A stretch of 64,000 bases of DNA from Acanthaster planci (GCF_001949145.1 NW_019091362.1:2331790-2395789); one strand, 5' to 3'; counted from the stretch's first letter, positions 11,301 through 22,929 are shown. Made by a program: numbers and translations. The notes: generated by a model from the letters alone, not told the origin.

Positions 11301-14300
11301 ACACCTACATAGGAAAAGGGTCCCAAAATTCACAATCTCAAAACTTTGCGAGCAGAATACCAAGAGCCTTTTGAATCCTATGAATTCTTTACCTTTTTTC
11401 TTGTGACTTGCAGGAGTGAAGGACAGATGTAGAGGCTTTGGATACGTCACTTTTGCATTGAGGTGGGTACTGGTGTCATTTAAGAACTCATGAAGAAGTA
11501 CTTTTAAGTTCTAGGTACTTTTGAACAAACCTTGTCCCACGGAGGATGGCAAGCAGCAGTGATGTTGTGCCCTAATGCTCAGCCTTGACCTTAAAAAGCT
11601 GTCATAAGACTGCCTTAACCCTAACCTTTCCTAACCACACAGAATTAAACAGTAGTAAATATTTAATTCTGTGGGGATAGGTCTGGTAGGCCCATAACAG
11701 CTGGCTTTTGCATTGGGTTTGGCATACCTCAGAAAAACAAACTAACAAACTAATGGAGACAACTTACAAAAATGACATGGAAGTCTTCAAAATACAAGTT
11801 GTATTCCATAATCCACGACAAATCATTTTACGAACCTCAGTACGTCATAAGTATGGTCAATTTTTATTTTTTTTGTTTTTGTCGGGCAGAGAGGATGCAG
11901 AAAAGGCTATCAAAGCCAGACTCATGCTTGACAATAGAAGGCTTTTCTTGTCCTACTCGAGAAGGAAAGAACCCCGGAACAAGGGAAGAACAAAGAGAGA
12001 TCAGACCGAGGAAGAAAAAGCAGATGAAGTAAAAACATCGGATGATGTTGGCAAGACGTCAGTGGAGGCAGGGAAAAGAGCACCCAGGGGACGCAAGGTC
12101 AAACCTGACACCACGGCAAAGACCGTTGACCCCATCAAGAGGAGACGGGATGCAGACAAGGATTGGACAAAGCGGGAGAAGAAGCAGAAAACTGGACAGG
12201 GAGACACGGCGAGCAAAGAGGGGCGGTTGATCATCAGAAATCTTGCTTTCAGTGTAAGTAAACCTTTTGTCACTTTTGACGGATGGGCTTAGAAGTCTTT
12301 CCCTCCACTTTGGTATCGGAGTAATTTGGTTGAATGTGAACATACATGTATGTAAAAACCAAAACCAGAGAGACAGAAAAAACCAATCCTTTAAATACAG
12401 CCATTGCAAAGATTTCAGTCTACTTTCCGATAGGATAGTCTCTCTTCAGTCATTGCGTATTTTCCAGCCCCAGACACAATTTCAGCATTACTTGGGACAG
12501 ACATCTTTGCTACTTTAGGAACAGACGGTAGTGGCAAGTTAATTAATTTTTTTAAGTTGAGTCTTCAGTATTTTCTTTTTTTTGTGAAATTTAATTTTTC
12601 AAGTTATTTGTCAACACATGAGGGCACTGTTGCAATGGAGGGAATGTACCTGACTTGCCTAAAGCAAACCTCATGAACGTGATTGGGTTATGCAGTTTAG
12701 TGTCATTAAGGTATGGGTGAGTTAAGGTACCGTTTGCGTCTTTCTAATACATATAGGCTTGAAGTCAAGTCACCGCTGAGCGGTGTCTTCGCACACATGC
12801 TCCAACACTTTCCGTCCAAAATAGTTCACTTTCAGATTTCGGAAACCTTGTTCAGTCTCTTTTAATGCCCTGATCGTATCATCCAATCACTTGGCATTCG
12901 CACTGTGTTGCGTTTGTCCAGCATAGAGGTTTCTACGTGTACTTCCATGGTTCTAGACTCAAAATAAAGTCTATCCAAAAAGTTAGGTCATAGGGGACAA
13001 AAAAATATCAGCCCATGGCATTGTAACTTTCATTGAGGTCATGACCTATTGGGTAATATTGAATGCATGGGCATTTTCCAAGATGATCAACGCACTTAAT
13101 GCAGCCATCTCAATACACAAAACCTCTGATAGGATATTAGCAAGTTGCCAAAATGTTATGTTTTACACTGTGTGCAGCGAATGGAGCATAGCACATTGAT
13201 CATTTATATTGTGAAGTCAGTCGTCTCTCCATTTTCATTTCTTATCACAATATTTTGGAACTCTGACAAGGTTTTTCTGTTTTATGTTAATGATCTCACA
13301 TTCATACTGCAACAGTGCATTTTCATGTGACAATGGTAAATGTCCGAGCGAATGCTCGTAATGGCAGAACAAAATAGGCTCTGCTGCGACATTTTGTCTG
13401 ACCACAGTTTCTAATTTCTCACACTTCACCTATGCTACAAAGAAACAGAAAGACCAAAGGCTTAAGCTGTTTTATATGTCAAGATGAACTGATGAATATT
13501 GAAATGTACCTTGCATAATGTACATTAAGCCTGTAAATGTATCAAAATTTTCCTAAATTACCCACTGAAAACAGCAATGTTGCGGGATTAAATACTGTTT
13601 TTGAAAATTGGGGGGTAAAATGATTAATTCAAAAAATTTTTTATTACCCACACTGCATACGTAGTGCTCAGAAGAAAGATTAGGCAAAGCCTTTGCTCGG
13701 TTTGGTGACATCACTGAGGTACACATACCCAGCGATCCAACAGATCTCAGCAAAGTTCGAGGCTACGGCTTCGTGCAATTCAGTGCCGTGGCCTCTGCCT
13801 CCAAAGCAGTTGAAGAGATGAACACCAAGAAGATCATGGGTGAGTGACGTGGAAAAGCTGTCAGCACATCATGGCACCCCGTGTAAATGTTCAGTATTGT
13901 ATTCGAGTCCATCACAAGTCCTTTCACAATTCCAGTCACAAGTTCCCTCACAAGGCCAGTCACAAGTTCCTTCACAACGCCAGTCATAAGTAACAGGGTG
14001 AAAAAAACCAAAAGAATACTTTTGTCACAATTCATTTGAATAGTTTGTGAATTGGCTCACGACTGAAGGACTTGTTATGGACTTGCAGGGACTTGTGATG
14101 GACTCAGATACAACACTGCACATGTTTAAATGAGAAGAGAAACTCTAGAAATCTTGAATCCTTTTATTCATTGGGCGGATCAATATTTGAGTTCCGTCAA
14201 GTTCCACTGTGGGTCCATAATTAGCCATCCAGTCTGAAGCCAAGTCACAATCACTTCATATAGGCTGTGACTGAAGCATTCCTTTGTCAGTGTTTGCCCT

Positions 14301-17300
14301 GCTACTTGTGACTGGTCTTGTCAAAGGACTTGTGGCTGGACTTCTGATGGACTTGATTACATCACTGCTGTGGAAGGAGTCATCTACGATGGGGAAGATT
14401 CATAATACAGTGTACCACCAAGAGGTTGGAACGGAGAAGCCATTTTTCAAGTTTATGATCAAAGCATGGCCATCTTGCTTCAATTTGCATTTGAGCGTAT
14501 GTCAGTAGACAAGTTTAGAGAAATTTTTCATGGATTGGGACATTCCGTGCTGTAAAAAGAAGAAAAAATGGATTACAAACTGCAACTCAAAATAAACAAA
14601 CATCAGGTATATGTATAATTCAGGCTCTTGGCACACAGATAGGAAAGAGAATTTGTCAACCATTTCACACAATTCACTACAAAACTGGCCTTTCCGTGGC
14701 ATCCTCTTGGTGGCGCACTGCCTTGTGAATGACTCACGTCTGATCTTCGTGCAGCTACAGCACTAGTACATGACAATGGTATTTTAAGCCAGCCTGGTCG
14801 TGTTCATTGGTCAGACTTTTCCATCAATTGCCAGATTCAAGATTTCTGGGGTGAAGGTGATGCCTCCAAACTCAGATAACTTGGATTGTTTCCACTCGAG
14901 ACACTTCCTGCTGTAATTGTATCACCAACCTTTCTTACTTGGGGCAGTTTAAGAAGACAAAGTGTTCCCAATTGGGAATATTAGCATACAGGTTCATGCA
15001 TTATCAGTCGGAAGCAGTCCAGTCTGGCATGAACCACTGCATGTTCCGATACAGAAAGCATGTTTTAAATGAAGCATTCCAAGTTTGTAGTCATTCCCTG
15101 AAGGAATTCGGACTGTTAGCACTAAATAATCATTGGTACTTGGTGTTTTATAAATTTCTCATTGAAATCGTACATTTCTTAACGATCGGATTTGGATTTC
15201 CTGATGTCATGATTTCCAAATCCTTATCCTCAGAAACAAAAATGACACCCCCCTACAACTGTTTTCAGTAGGGCCTCGGAAAGCACACCATACTGGTAAG
15301 ACTTACAAGCAGCATTCAGACTTTGACTTTGGGGGTTATTTGTCCTTACTTTGCAGGGAGACCAATTGCAGTGGATTGGGCATTGTCCAGGGAGAAATAC
15401 TTGGCAGCAACAAAGACGAATCTCGCTGGCAAACGGAAGCCACAAGAGACAGGTGAGCCTTATGCTCGAAGTGCAACAAAATCCCACAATAACCCCACTG
15501 TTAACACGAACTGGGTTTGACAGAAGTACGATAGCTGTATCAAGTTTAACAACGGAAGCCAAATGAATTTTTATCTTTTGTTAGCTTCTTTAATTTCTGC
15601 TTAAGTCATTTTGTGGCTTTTATTTTACTTTGTTGAAAACAAATTAAGCAATTACCAAAAGAAAGTGCCAATAGTCCATACAAATATAAGGAAAAGTACA
15701 TTGTAGTTGCCTTCTGCAGTACCGCAGGATGCAATAATGCCATGGATAGCTACTGGTTGCTGTCATCACACACGTTGAAACAAGTCCACCTGACAAGTTT
15801 CATCCACATTCTGGCCGATTCCAATTACTTCAGAGTACAAAAGGACCATTAACCCTAATCAGGGGTGATATCCTGCGTCAGATCATCAAAACCTCATCTC
15901 TTATCCCCTAACAGACCCACTATAATTATGCTCTGTTCACAAGCTCAAGAAACATGAGCCAGAAAAGGAGGAATGGTGACAAATGGCCTAGGGTAAAAAA
16001 AATAAATACAGAACTTATGTATAAAACCTAAGTAAACATTGCAGAACATTCAGAGGCCCTGAGATTGGATGTTCTTTAGGAATGGTCCAGTCACAATGTC
16101 TCTACCAAAATTCAGTGCAACCTTAACCCTAACACTCCTTAATCCTTCGCCTGTTGGAGGACTGAGGAGTGTTAGGGTTAATGTTTCTGCCCGATGACCT
16201 CAGAAAAGCAATAATGGATACTTGACATTGACCACTGTCCCTAGCAATGTGAAGAAAAAGATAACGTCCAACATTAGTAGACCTAGCACACGCATGACCA
16301 CATAAACTCTGCTGGCCAAGTTAGACTGTTTCAGTAGTGTAACTAAGTGCATAATGGTAGATTCACGTATTGAAAAGCCTGCCAAACAGGTACATGTATG
16401 GAACACCACTTGTACAAACACACATAGATGAAAAACAAAGAAATGTATGAAGCACAAGATGTGCTATAAAAAACCAAAGTCACTTTTTGTCAGGAATGAT
16501 CCATTTTAACCAAACGTGGGCGCGCCCAGTTCTACCTCTAAGTCCTTGCTGTAAATAACTTCTTTTGACAGTTGAGGTAGAAGACGGTGATGATGAAGAT
16601 GATGATGGCAGTGATGAATCAGGCATGGAATCCTCCTCGGAGCTTGAGGAGACGAGAGAAGGAGGTGGCACAGATGAAGATGCAGACTCGGATAGTAACC
16701 ATGACGATGATGATGACACTGATGGTGATGACAGCGATGGAGAAATGGAAGAGGACAGTGACAGTGAAGACGAGGGTGTCACTTCCAATGAGGATGGCAA
16801 GCGGAAAAGACCTCACCAAAATATAGAGCAAGAGTCGGAAGCAACGAAACGGAAGAAAATTTCAGATGATGTAGGCGAAGGAAGGACGGTCTTTATAAGG
16901 TAAATACATTTTCATGGGCAAAGGACTATAGGTGGCAGACCTTTAGTTTATCTAAACCTGTGATTTTTTGTGATCATTGATGGGTTGGTCTTCACTGCGT
17001 TAAAAGGACAATTTCATTTGTTAGTAAGGTCGGGGCTGGCATAACATCTTTGGTCCCCACAACAAGTACTTGAACACACGTGTAATCCCCACAACTACAG
17101 AACATGTATAACTGGCAGGGCGCGCGTATTTCCATGCCATCCTGTCAATGTTCCTTTTGGTTGAGTTCACAACTTGAACATGTGTTGTTTTAGGAGACAC
17201 TTTTCTAAACATGAAGAAAAATTCAAGTCAGAAAAATCACAACTGTGGGTGCAAGTTTACAAGATAGTCCACACTGTCGCCATGTCAGTTCCACAGGCAC

Positions 17301-20300
17301 ACTGCATATACTTTGGTAGGCCAGGCTTTTGGTGCTGTCTGAGCATTGCCAGGCCTCTGCAGACCAAAAAAGGGAAGGGAAGTGTTTTGTTCCTGTGAAA
17401 GAATAAACGTCTCAAGAAATAGTCTGAACACTCCTTGAGTGCCTGACCTTGATAGATATTGGGTCAGAAGATTTGCCAGTTTTCAATTCTTATGACCTGT
17501 GCTATAGTGTCGACTTACATGCACTTTACCTGCAAATATTTATATATATGCAAATGCTGGGTGCTGGGAGTTAAATCTCTCTTGAGTCTAGGTGTTGTTG
17601 TCATTTCAAGTTTGATCGTGGTATTCAAAATTGTCATCTAGGCTGTTTTTCCTTCACATTTCAAGGAATATTTTGTTCGAGACCACGGAGGAAGAGATAC
17701 ATGAGCTGTTTTCAGAGTTTGGCCAGGTCATGTACAGCAAGCTTGTGGTAGATCCAACAACAGAACACTCTAAAGGTACAAACCAAATGTGCTGAACTGT
17801 CAGCCATTTTTGTCAGGTACCCTGAGTAAGGTAATCATGGTATTGTTATTGTCTTTTGCTGCCACCAGACTATTTGTTGACTTGACCTTCTCACATGACC
17901 GGCTTGGATTGCCGACCAATAAGTTGCCATATACAACAATGATTACACCTGTAAATTTCTGTCTTCAAAGAATCAGAAAAAAATGCAAGTTTCTCCGGCA
18001 TTTGTGATTCATATCAAATCAAAGCGTATTTCCTCTAATTGCATTTTCCAGTCAGTTTTGGGGTGGATGTCCAGTGGCTTTTGAAGAAATTTCCACCAAA
18101 AGTTGATTCCCCTGAAATGACCTTCAATCCCCCACCATCATGAAAATTGATGCCTGTACTCCTTGGCAAAATAGAGCCAGCTAGAGGGCTTTATTCTGGT
18201 AAAATTGCACGCAAATGCCGGAAGTCCTGTTCACATTTTCTAGCCTTCTTTATTACAAACCTTCTATTCACAGGCCACCAAATATTCTGATAGAGAATAT
18301 TCTATGGCCCTATTTACTGGCTTTCAGCCTTGCCTGAGCTGTTATAATATCATGATGTTCGTCTACAAAGTAGTTGTTTAAACTTACTTTTTTTGTAGGT
18401 ACAGCATTTGTACAGTTTGCCACTAAGGAAAGTGTCGACAGATGCTTAGAGAAAGCCAGCAATGTAAACCAGGTACGTGTCTGTTCAAACTACATGGATA
18501 TCGTCCGTACCAGGCAAAAATCAGACAGTGGTTGACTGCCTGTCGCTGATCAAAGTTGGCCCATGGTGAGGCATGTGTTGTCTCCGCCTCTTCCTTTGTC
18601 ATTGATGAGGGTTAAACTTTTCACGAAACCCATGGTCAATACATCTACTGACTGAGCCCGGAAGCTGATCCTTGTAGCCCCAAGCACAGTGTTTGGAGGA
18701 AAAGGTTCAATCTTGTTTACGCTGTGTCAAATCCTGAATTGTTTTTAGAAAACGGATGCATAATACATGTACTCTCCATAAGGATACGGTGAAGGATAAT
18801 GTTCCTTTTTCGTCAACGATGTAACCTGTAATGGCCACTACACCATGCCTACAATTCTCCAGTGTCCTGTTGANNNNNNNNNNNNNNNNNNNNNNNNNNN
18901 NNNNNNNNNNNNNNNNNNNNNNNNNNNNNNNNNNNNNNNNNNNNNNNNNNNNNNNNNNNNNNNNNNNNNNNNNNNNNNNNNNNNNNNNNNNNNNNNNNNN
19001 NNNNNNNNNNNNNNNNNNNNNNNNNNNNNNNNNNNNNNNNNNNNNNNNNNNNNNNNNNNNNNNNNNNNNNNNNNNNNNNNNNNNNNNNNNNNNNNNNNNN
19101 NNNNNNNNNNNNNNNNNNNNNNNNNNNNNNNNNNNNNNNNNNNNNNNNNNNNNNNNNNNNNNNNNNNNNNNNNNNNNNNNNNNNNNNNNNNNNNNNNNNN
19201 NNNNNNNNNNNNNNNNNNNNNNNNNNNNNNNNNNNNNNNNNNNNNNNNNNNNNNNNNNNNNNNNNNNNNNNNNNNNNNNNNNNNNNNNNNNNNNNNNNNN
19301 NNNNNNNNNNNNNNNNNNNNNNNNNNNNNNNNNNNNNNNNNNNNNNNNNNNNNNNNNNNNNNNNNNNNNNNNNNNNNNNNNNNNNNNNNNNNNNNNNNNN
19401 NNNNNNNNNNNNNNNNNNNNNNNNNNNNNNNNNNNNNNNNNNNNNNNNNNNNNNNNNNNNNNNNNNNNNNNNNNNNNNNNNNNNNNNNNNNNNNNNNNNN
19501 NNNNNNNNNNNNNNNNNNNNNNNNNNNNNNNNNNNNNNNNNNNNNNNNNNNNNNNNNNNNNNNNNNNNNNNNNNNNGTTAAAAAGTTATCCGACCTGGAA
19601 CCAGTGCCGCACAGGGCATGACGGATTCTGACGTAGCCAAGAGAACCAAACTGGAGACCATTAAGCGACTGAAGCTCAAGAACATCAACATCTTTGTCTC
19701 ACCGACACGGCTGTCCATCCACAACCTGCCAAAGGCAGTCGATGACAAGACGTTGAAGAAGGCTCTATTGACGGCAGCGAGCGACAAAAAAGCAAAAGTC
19801 ATCGAGGTAAGCCCAGCACTCATCAATCACTGCGTGGGCATTGTCAAACTGACAGTGCTATCAAAATGTCTGTCGGACCCCCCCCATAAAAAGGTACAGT
19901 CCAATGAAATTTGGATATTGAAAATCACGCTGTATTGCATTGGCTATGAGGTGAATCATGACACAAAAGTAACCATTTAATTTGCAGAGTCAGATTTTGG
20001 TTGTTTGGGTTTTTGCTGACAGAGTGGGTAACTTTTCCCCCCTTTTTATTCTTTGCCTATGTTTTTGCCAGTCTCGTGTCATGCGTGACATGAAGAACCC
20101 AACTTCGGAGAGTCAGAGTAAGTCACTAGGGTTTGCATTTGCCGAGTTCACTCAACATGAGCATGCACTGGCAGCCCTGAGGAAGATGAACAACAGCACA
20201 GAATTTTTTGGCTCAAAGGTCAGTAAAAAACCTCCTTTTTTCCCTGCTCCTTTAGTTTCTCTCTTATTTTTGGTTATTTAAAAATACATTTATTGTGTTA

Positions 20301-22929
20301 AGAGAATAAGGACCAGAAGAAGGACACATGATTGGCAGCTTCAGAGGTGCATTTGTGAGTTGAGTTTGAGCCAAGACAGACACTCAGTCATTGCCTCATT
20401 TGAGTGAGTCACGCACGGGAATAGTCGGAAGGGATGAATGAGTCAGTGTAGTATCAACTGCTGGTCATGACCTGGGGCCAGTTTCATAGAGCTGCCTAAG
20501 CGCAGAATTTGCTTAAGCACGAAAAAACCTTGCTTAACAAAAAAAGGTTACCAGCTCAAACTCTATGTGATTGTTATGCTAACCAAAAGACAGGTACCAT
20601 TCCAAAACAATATACATCACATGGAGTTTTGGCTGGTAACCTGATTTGTCAAGCAAGGTTTCTTCATGCTTAAACAAATTTGTCGCTTAAGCAGTTGCGA
20701 CAATAGTATGTTTTCTAAACCTTTTTTCTCTGTCCAAAGTTCATCACTACCATATAAGGAAGCAGACTTTTGTGCCAGCTGGCAAACTTCATTTTCATTT
20801 CCAATTACCGGTCAGCGATTTGAAATGCCGGCCAGCACCGGCCTGAGCCGGCCAGCATAGCTTTGGCACTCGGTCATGCAGTATTGCCCAACCTGCAGAG
20901 ACCCTTGTCATAAGGAGCCTTGCCTTTCATCTCCTGCAGAGGCCTATCGTTGGATTTTCACTGGAGAATCGCCTTGCACTGGAGGCTAGACAGCGAAGGA
21001 GGGAGAAATCATTACTCAAGGTATATTATGACAATTGGACAAACTGAAGGTTACATTACAAAATACCTAAGGAATTGTCATATATCTGTCCCGAATACTG
21101 TTTTTACACTGGCTTAAAACAATCACAGGGCAACTGAAATGCATGTCACACTCAGACATTGCATCAGCTGGCCTTGTATGATATCACGTACACACACGTA
21201 CATCATCAAAACAGAGATGTGACAAAACTATTGTTGACTGCTGCAATGTGGGGGTTAATCTTTTGAGCACCCTTGGTGATGCGTAGCGCTGTGCCTCCTG
21301 TGTGTGTTGAACACACCATGTCCCACATCACATTAAGAGGCTTGTTGCTAGCAGTACATGTAAAATGAGCGGTGTCTTAGTGTTGCTGGTGTGTTTCAAC
21401 TTCCATGAAACTTTTGTCCAGAGGAGTAACTTTGCTCCCCACTGTGCGCCCCTGTGTTGTCTTCAAACCCCCCCAAAAAAGAAAAGTTGGACCCTAGTGA
21501 TGCAGCACCTGCAGTGTGCTACTTTTTGTGGTCACTGTAAAAGTTTTTAGTTTGTAAACTGTGTCAAGGAATCTGAAAAGCATTTGGTAACTCTACACCA
21601 CTGCACAGGCAAGGCAGATCCAGAGCATGCAGAAACTGACGAACCGGGAGGAGAGGGTGAAAAAAGGCAAACAGCCGGCCCAAAAAAGGGCAACCCAGCC
21701 TGGTGGCAAGCCCAAGAAGGGCGTGGCACCTGCCCCGCCCTCCTCCAAGCTGGAGCAGCGGCTGCAGGCCAAGAGCAAGATGACGGTGCACGTGGGAGCC
21801 AAGAAGAGGTGGCGGGACCGGGGGAAGGAACTGGAGGCCCAGCAGGAGAAGCGCAGAGCCAAGAGGAGACAGCTGCTTGGGGAGGCAGGGAGGAAGCAGA
21901 GAGAGCCAGCCAGGCCTACAGGAGAGGTGAGGGAAAGTTGCAGGGTACGGGAACATGGAGGAGGTGATATTTAGCATAACTTTCTTAAGATTTCAGGCTT
22001 TTTGATCCCAACAAGTTGGGATTTTTGGAGGCTTAAATTCTTCTGGTTCTCTACCTCTTTGCACTTTTTAAAATTAACCGAGGGAAGGATTCATGTCGTC
22101 ATAGTCATTGGGGAGAAAACTTGTGTCTTGTAGGCTATTGAAATCTGTGAAAAGTGACAGATTTTATTATTCTTGTTGTTACAATCTCTGTGCTGGATGT
22201 TTCCCGGTTTCCCCGAATCTTACCCTTGCTTAGAAAAAAAAAACGCTTCGAGCTAAAACCCAGATTGCATCAGAATCTGCAACCCTGTTGCCATTCACCA
22301 AAACCAATCAGCCCAGTTTCCAATGGGACTAAATACCTGTACATGTAGCTATCAAAGCGCCCTCTGTTGGCTTGAGGAAGAATATGACCTTACATGTACC
22401 TGCATCAATGAGAATTTCACTGAAGCAGTCCATGGGTGCATTTTCAAATTCATGTCCTTGGCATAGTATTAAATGGAACACCGTTTGGGGAACATCATCT
22501 AATAGAAGACACAGCTGTTGCATAACACTGGGAAAGCATGCGGTACAGTAGAGTTACATTTTGAACAGAAGTTTGGTTCTCCAGCCTGCTTGTTGTCTGT
22601 TAAGACCAATACAACGGCTGACCTGGCCTGGTCATTTACATCATGTGGATTGTATTAACAAGATGTCAGTTTTAGATATTAGGTGTCTAGCACACCCTCA
22701 AGAGACTTTCAAGAGAAAGTCAGGTTCTTATGCATACAGTCGACCCGTTTTTCTTTCTCTCTTTTCTTGCCAAATCAAGGGTGGAACACAGAAATCTAGG
22801 AGACACAGAAAGGGGAAGGCAGAGGACACAAAGTTTGACAAACTCGTCGCTGATTACAAACAGAAATTGTTCCGTCGAGAGGAAGCCGGCCAAGTGCTGA
22901 GAAAATCCAAATGGTTTGATGAAGGGTGA
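8254..22929 (+). CDS. RBM28: RNA-binding protein 28 (nucleolar, four RRMs); 13 visible exons
   Basis: Spliced coding blocks: 8254-8398, 11414-11462, 11890-12253, 13665-13839, 15357-15452, 16572-16899, 17666-17775, 18399-18472, [gap] to 19806, 20072-20218, 20940-21020, 21609-21926, 22780-22929. All joins keep frame and use GT-AG. About 753 residues are visible plus an estimated 50 lost in the gap; human RBM28 has 759. Order: RRM1 (RNP2 LFVRNL, RNP1 RGFGYVTF), basic linker, RRM2 ([14 protein letters not shown]), Asp/Glu-rich acidic tract, RRM3 (VFIRNI, KGTAFVQF), RRM4 ([14 protein letters not shown]), Lys/Arg-rich tail ending KSKWFDEG, like the vertebrate RSKWFDS terminus. Family knowledge: RBM28 and yeast Nop4 are nucleolar factors for large-subunit rRNA maturation, and RBM28 also associates with spliceosomal snRNPs. 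The gene lies tail to tail with DENND5. Confidence 0.95.
8417..8851. mobile_element. Inverted-repeat element in RBM28 intron 1
   Basis: The left arm near 8420 (GGGATTGTAAGTTTTGGGAC) and right arm near 8830-8851 (GTCCCCAAATTTACAATCTC) are imperfect inverted copies. A third related copy in direct orientation lies at 8488-8511. A solitary arm also appears near 11314-11335 in the same intron. No coding capacity; probably a MITE or foldback repeat. Confidence 0.45.
8860..11400. other. RBM28 intron 1, remainder
   Basis: No exons are seen. Contains two bracketed copies of GGGTCTG/CCCCTGGGCAGACCCCACAG near 10319-10350 and a degenerate CAAGTC-rich repeat at 10829-11003. Confidence 0.5.
10829..11003. 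repeat. Degenerate CAAGTC/GAGTC repeat tract
   Basis: CAAGTC, TAAGTC and ACTCGAGTC recur about every 10 bp. The same vocabulary forms the ends of the GAGTCCATCACAAG inverted-repeat elements elsewhere in the window, so this is probably a decayed relative. Confidence 0.4.
11414..11462 (+). CDS. RBM28: RBM28 exon 2 (RRM1 RNP1)
   Basis: A 49-nt exon between CTTGCAG and GTGGGT. It encodes [16 protein letters not shown], carrying the RNP1 octamer RGFGYVTF. Phase 1 in, phase 2 out. Confidence 0.93.
11890..12253 (+). CDS. RBM28: RBM28 exon 3 (end RRM1, basic linker, start RRM2)
   Basis: The acceptor is TCGGGCAG, the donor AGT|GTAAGT. It encodes the C-terminal strand of RRM1 (about residues 65-90), a Lys/Arg/Glu-rich linker with likely nuclear localisation clusters ([20 protein letters not shown]), then RNP2 of RRM2 ([10 protein letters not shown]). 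Confidence 0.93.
13665..13839 (+). CDS. RBM28: RBM28 exon 4 (RRM2 core)
   Basis: The acceptor is ATACGTAG, the donor CATGG|GTGAGT. It encodes [16 protein letters not shown]..., RNP1 RGYGFVQF and the second helix ([13 protein letters not shown]). Confidence 0.93.
13892..14118. mobile_element. GAGTCCATCACAAG inverted-repeat element, copy 1 (227 bp)
   Basis: The left arm CGAGTCCATCACAAGTCC and right arm GGACTTGTGATGGACTC are inverted and near-identical, extended outward by CAGTATTGTATT / GATACAACACTG. The interior repeats CCAGTCACAAGTTCC-like units. Related elements sit at 28561-28800 and 40131-40348. Intronic in RBM28, non-coding. Confidence 0.6.
15357..15452 (+). CDS. RBM28: RBM28 exon 5 (end of RRM2)
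   Basis: The acceptor is CTTTGCAG, the donor ACAG|GTGAGC. It encodes [20 protein letters not shown]..., matching the conserved GR-(T/P)-(V/I)-AVDWA segment of RBM28/Nop4 proteins. Confidence 0.93.
16123..16181. mobile_element. 59-bp TTAA-ended hairpin
   Basis: TTAACCCTAACACTCCT at 16123-16139 is perfectly inverted at 16165-16181, with a 25-nt loop. The arms resemble the termini of the TTAACCCTAA element at 60330-60643 (right end TTAACCCTAACAGTCCC on the opposite strand). It may be a micro-MITE or a collapsed element. Located in RBM28 intron 5. Confidence 0.6.
16572..16899 (+). CDS. RBM28: RBM28 exon 6 (acidic tract, start RRM3)
   Basis: The acceptor is TTTTGACAG, the donor ATAAG|GTAAAT. It encodes a long Asp/Glu/Ser tract ([17 protein letters not shown]...), then a basic KRKRP and TKRKK segment, then RNP2 of RRM3 (GRTVFIR). 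Vertebrate RBM28 has the same acidic linker between RRM2 and RRM3. Confidence 0.93.
17666..17775 (+). CDS. RBM28: RBM28 exon 7 (RRM3 first half)
   Basis: The acceptor is ATTTCAAG, the donor AAAG|GTACAA. It encodes [20 protein letters not shown] and then [10 protein letters not shown], matching the human HPDTEHSKG segment. Confidence 0.92.
18399..18472 (+). CDS. RBM28: RBM28 exon 8 (RRM3 RNP1)
   Basis: The acceptor is TTTTGTAG, the donor CCAG|GTACGT. It encodes [20 protein letters not shown]. It ends in phase 0, just before the assembly gap. Confidence 0.92.
18874..19576. other. Assembly gap (703 N)
   Basis: An unbroken run of N. By alignment to the RBM28 family it must hide about 50 codons: the end of RRM3 (the GRQLKVDLAV-type strand) and the segment before RRM4. 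The number of hidden exons is unknown. Confidence 0.99.
19582..19806 (+). CDS. RBM28: RBM28 exon 9 (visible part; start of RRM4)
   Basis: The frame [20 protein letters not shown] matches the family's LIRAGTKAAEG region, so coding extends upstream of the ATG at 19618 to the gap edge. An in-frame TAA at 19579-19581 lies three bases inside the gap border. RNP2 of RRM4 is RLSIHNL. The donor is GAG|GTAAGC. The true 5' end of the exon is unknown. Confidence 0.88.
20072..20218 (+). CDS. RBM28: RBM28 exon 10 (RRM4 core)
   Basis: The acceptor is TTTTTGCCAG, the donor AAAG|GTCAGT. It encodes SRVMRDMKN..., RNP1-like SLGFAFAEF and [13 protein letters not shown], very close to vertebrate LGYAFAEFQEHEHALKALR. 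Confidence 0.94.
20474..20701. mobile_element. GGGGCCA...CTTAAGC MITE, copy 1 (right end truncated)
   Basis: It starts GGGGCCAGTTTCATAGAGCT, contains GAATTTGCTTAAGCAC, and near the right end has the inverted AAACAAATTTGTCGCTTAAGC. The expected terminal GGCCCC is missing. A more complete relative lies at 59600-59843. Confidence 0.6.
20940..21020 (+). CDS. RBM28: RBM28 exon 11 (end of RRM4)
   Basis: The acceptor is CTCCTGCAG, the donor CAAG|GTATAT. It encodes [20 protein letters not shown], aligned with human RPIVEFSLEDRRKLKMKE. Confidence 0.93.
21609..21926 (+). CDS. RBM28: RBM28 exon 12 (basic C-terminal region)
   Basis: The acceptor is CTGCACAG, the donor GAGAG|GTGAGG. It encodes a low-complexity Lys/Arg/Gln-rich segment beginning [10 protein letters not shown], with several basic clusters suited to nucleolar retention. 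The region is strongly G+C-rich compared with its introns. Confidence 0.9.
22780..22929 (+). CDS. RBM28: RBM28 last exon (C-terminus)
   Basis: The acceptor is AAATCAAG after a long pyrimidine tract; the stop is TGA at 22927-22929. It encodes [20 protein letters not shown], then [10 protein letters not shown] and the terminal KSKWFDEG, matching the conserved FxxLVxxYKQKL...RSKWF tail. Confidence 0.94.
   Translation, partial: GGTQKSRRHRKGKAEDTKFDKLVADYKQKLFRREEAGQVLRKSKWFDEG

Noticed and set aside
16480-16831. Ser-rich minus-strand frame and Met/Asp plus frame over RBM28 exon 6
   Set aside because: Shadow translations of the acidic tract in the wrong frames. The exon's splice phases fix the real frame.
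18831-19631. Open frames spanning the N run
   Set aside because: They are open only because N cannot be translated. The real RBM28 frame on the right side is a different one.
21564-21977. Minus-strand open frames over RBM28 exon 12
   Set aside because: Shadows of a G+C-rich, stop-poor coding exon. The plus frame joins its neighbours in phase and matches the family.
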